The notes below the pieces were generated by a model. It was not told the origin of the DNA and made no database searches. It was given only the letters and a program-made list of their open reading frames with translations. DNA of 50,317 nt, from assembly GCA_029561145.1 (NCBI GenBank), contig JAKQJM010000043.1, positions 1 through 50,317 of the forward strand, read 5' to 3'. Origin of the DNA: Pseudomonadota bacterium. Lineage in GTDB: Bacteria > Pseudomonadota > Gammaproteobacteria > Xanthomonadales > Rhodanobacteraceae. Below, piece after piece: positions 50,087-50,317 of this stretch. The position numbers were made by a program, and so were the translations under genes. Position 1 is the stretch's first letter, and the number at the start of each line of letters is the position of its first letter.

Positions 50087-50317
50087 CTAATCCTGAGCCA
50101 ATTCCGAGCGCGCATCCCTGGCGTCCATTGCCGCAACTTTTGCGGGCGCTTGCTCGTAGATGCTCCTTCCGCCGACCCACGTGCCCAATACCCTGGTAGA
50201 CCAGATCCTGGCGGGGTCGACCGTGAAGATGTCCTGATCGATCAAGATGAAGTCGGCCCATTTTCCGGGTTCGAGTGTGCCGAGTGTTTTCTCCTGATGC
50301 GCTGCGTACGCGGCATC
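50087..50317 (-). CDS. Amidohydrolase (YtcJ-like), C-terminal part
   Basis: The last 77 codons of a gene that continues beyond the window. DAAYAAHQEKTLGTLEPGKWADFILID is the conserved C-terminal end of amidohydrolase family 3 / YtcJ proteins, where the metal-dependent barrel is followed by the returning beta-sandwich (GKxADFxVLD). It ends LGTWVGGRSIYEQ and then a short helical tail. The catalytic barrel lies outside the window. The gene is read leftwards toward the cassette array. Confidence 0.85.
   Translation of the reverse strand, partial: DAAYAAHQEKTLGTLEPGKWADFILIDQDIFTVDPARIWSTRVLGTWVGGRSIYEQAPAKVAAMDARDARSELAQD

Noticed and set aside
1-50317. CRISPR arrays, tRNA or rRNA genes, prophage structural genes
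   Set aside because: No regularly spaced repeats, no cloverleaf-like sequence and no capsid, tail or terminase motifs were seen on either strand.

Overview
This 50.3-kb window is GC-rich, densely coding bacterial chromosome. Gene content and order (thiS-thiG-trmB, the pgk-HAD phosphatase-pyk cluster, a paired DUF1800/DUF1501 locus, a BlaI/BlaR1-TonB pair and a secreted protease ending in a FANGFD tail) point to a gammaproteobacterium of the Xanthomonadales/Lysobacterales, perhaps a Dokdonella- or Rhodanobacter-like lineage. The family placement is inference from protein character only. No rRNA, tRNA or CRISPR array was seen.

Layout: (1) 1-7.95 kb: thiamine thiazole synthesis (thiS, thiG), tRNA m7G46 methylation (trmB), an SLC13/RCK permease, a BlaI-BlaR1 sensor pair whose protease carries a TonB-type C-terminus, a Rieske protein, a small membrane protein and an EamA exporter. 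(2) 8.1-12.6 kb: a MacAB-like ABC export operon read leftwards (adaptor, ATPase, two permeases). (3) 12.7-19.2 kb: a DUF3052 protein overlapping a fumarylacetoacetate-hydrolase-family gene, mscL, a secreted M28 peptidase and a double-GAF GGDEF-EAL protein. (4) 19.2-27.75 kb: a long leftward efflux cluster (marR, emrA-like, emrB-like, RND lipoprotein adaptor, RND pump) ending in an rRNA 2'-O-methyltransferase gene. (5) 27.9-31.5 kb: a macrodomain gene, an inserted-looking segment with two secreted or surface proteins, a decayed second macrodomain 3' end, and a NYN-LOTUS protein. (6) 31.7-36.1 kb: cysteine synthase and a DUF1800/DUF1501 pair. (7) 36.2-42.0 kb: leftward glycolytic cluster pgk, HAD phosphatase, pyk, two small genes and class I aldolase, with a recognisable promoter and a terminator. 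(8) 42.2-45.65 kb: M23 peptidase, periplasmic glutaredoxin, a membrane protein, DUF1801 and DUF924 proteins.

The most unusual part is 45.7-50.0 kb. It is an array of small leftward genes separated by integron-type attC recombination sites. Three genes end with a TAA stop lying inside the attC core GTTAGSC/GSCTAAC, and two sites are nearly complete imperfect hairpins. No integrase gene lies in the window, so this is a cassette cluster without integrase (CALIN) or the distal part of a larger integron. It has been invaded by a complete-looking IS3-family element, inserted exactly at an attC core with a CAAC target duplication, and by IS110/IS1111-type remnants whose right ends lie next to two other attC cores. 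The cassettes encode a HEPN-like protein, a secreted HExxH peptidase-like protein, two small membrane proteins and an unknown 86-residue protein. To the right of the array the window ends inside an amidohydrolase gene.
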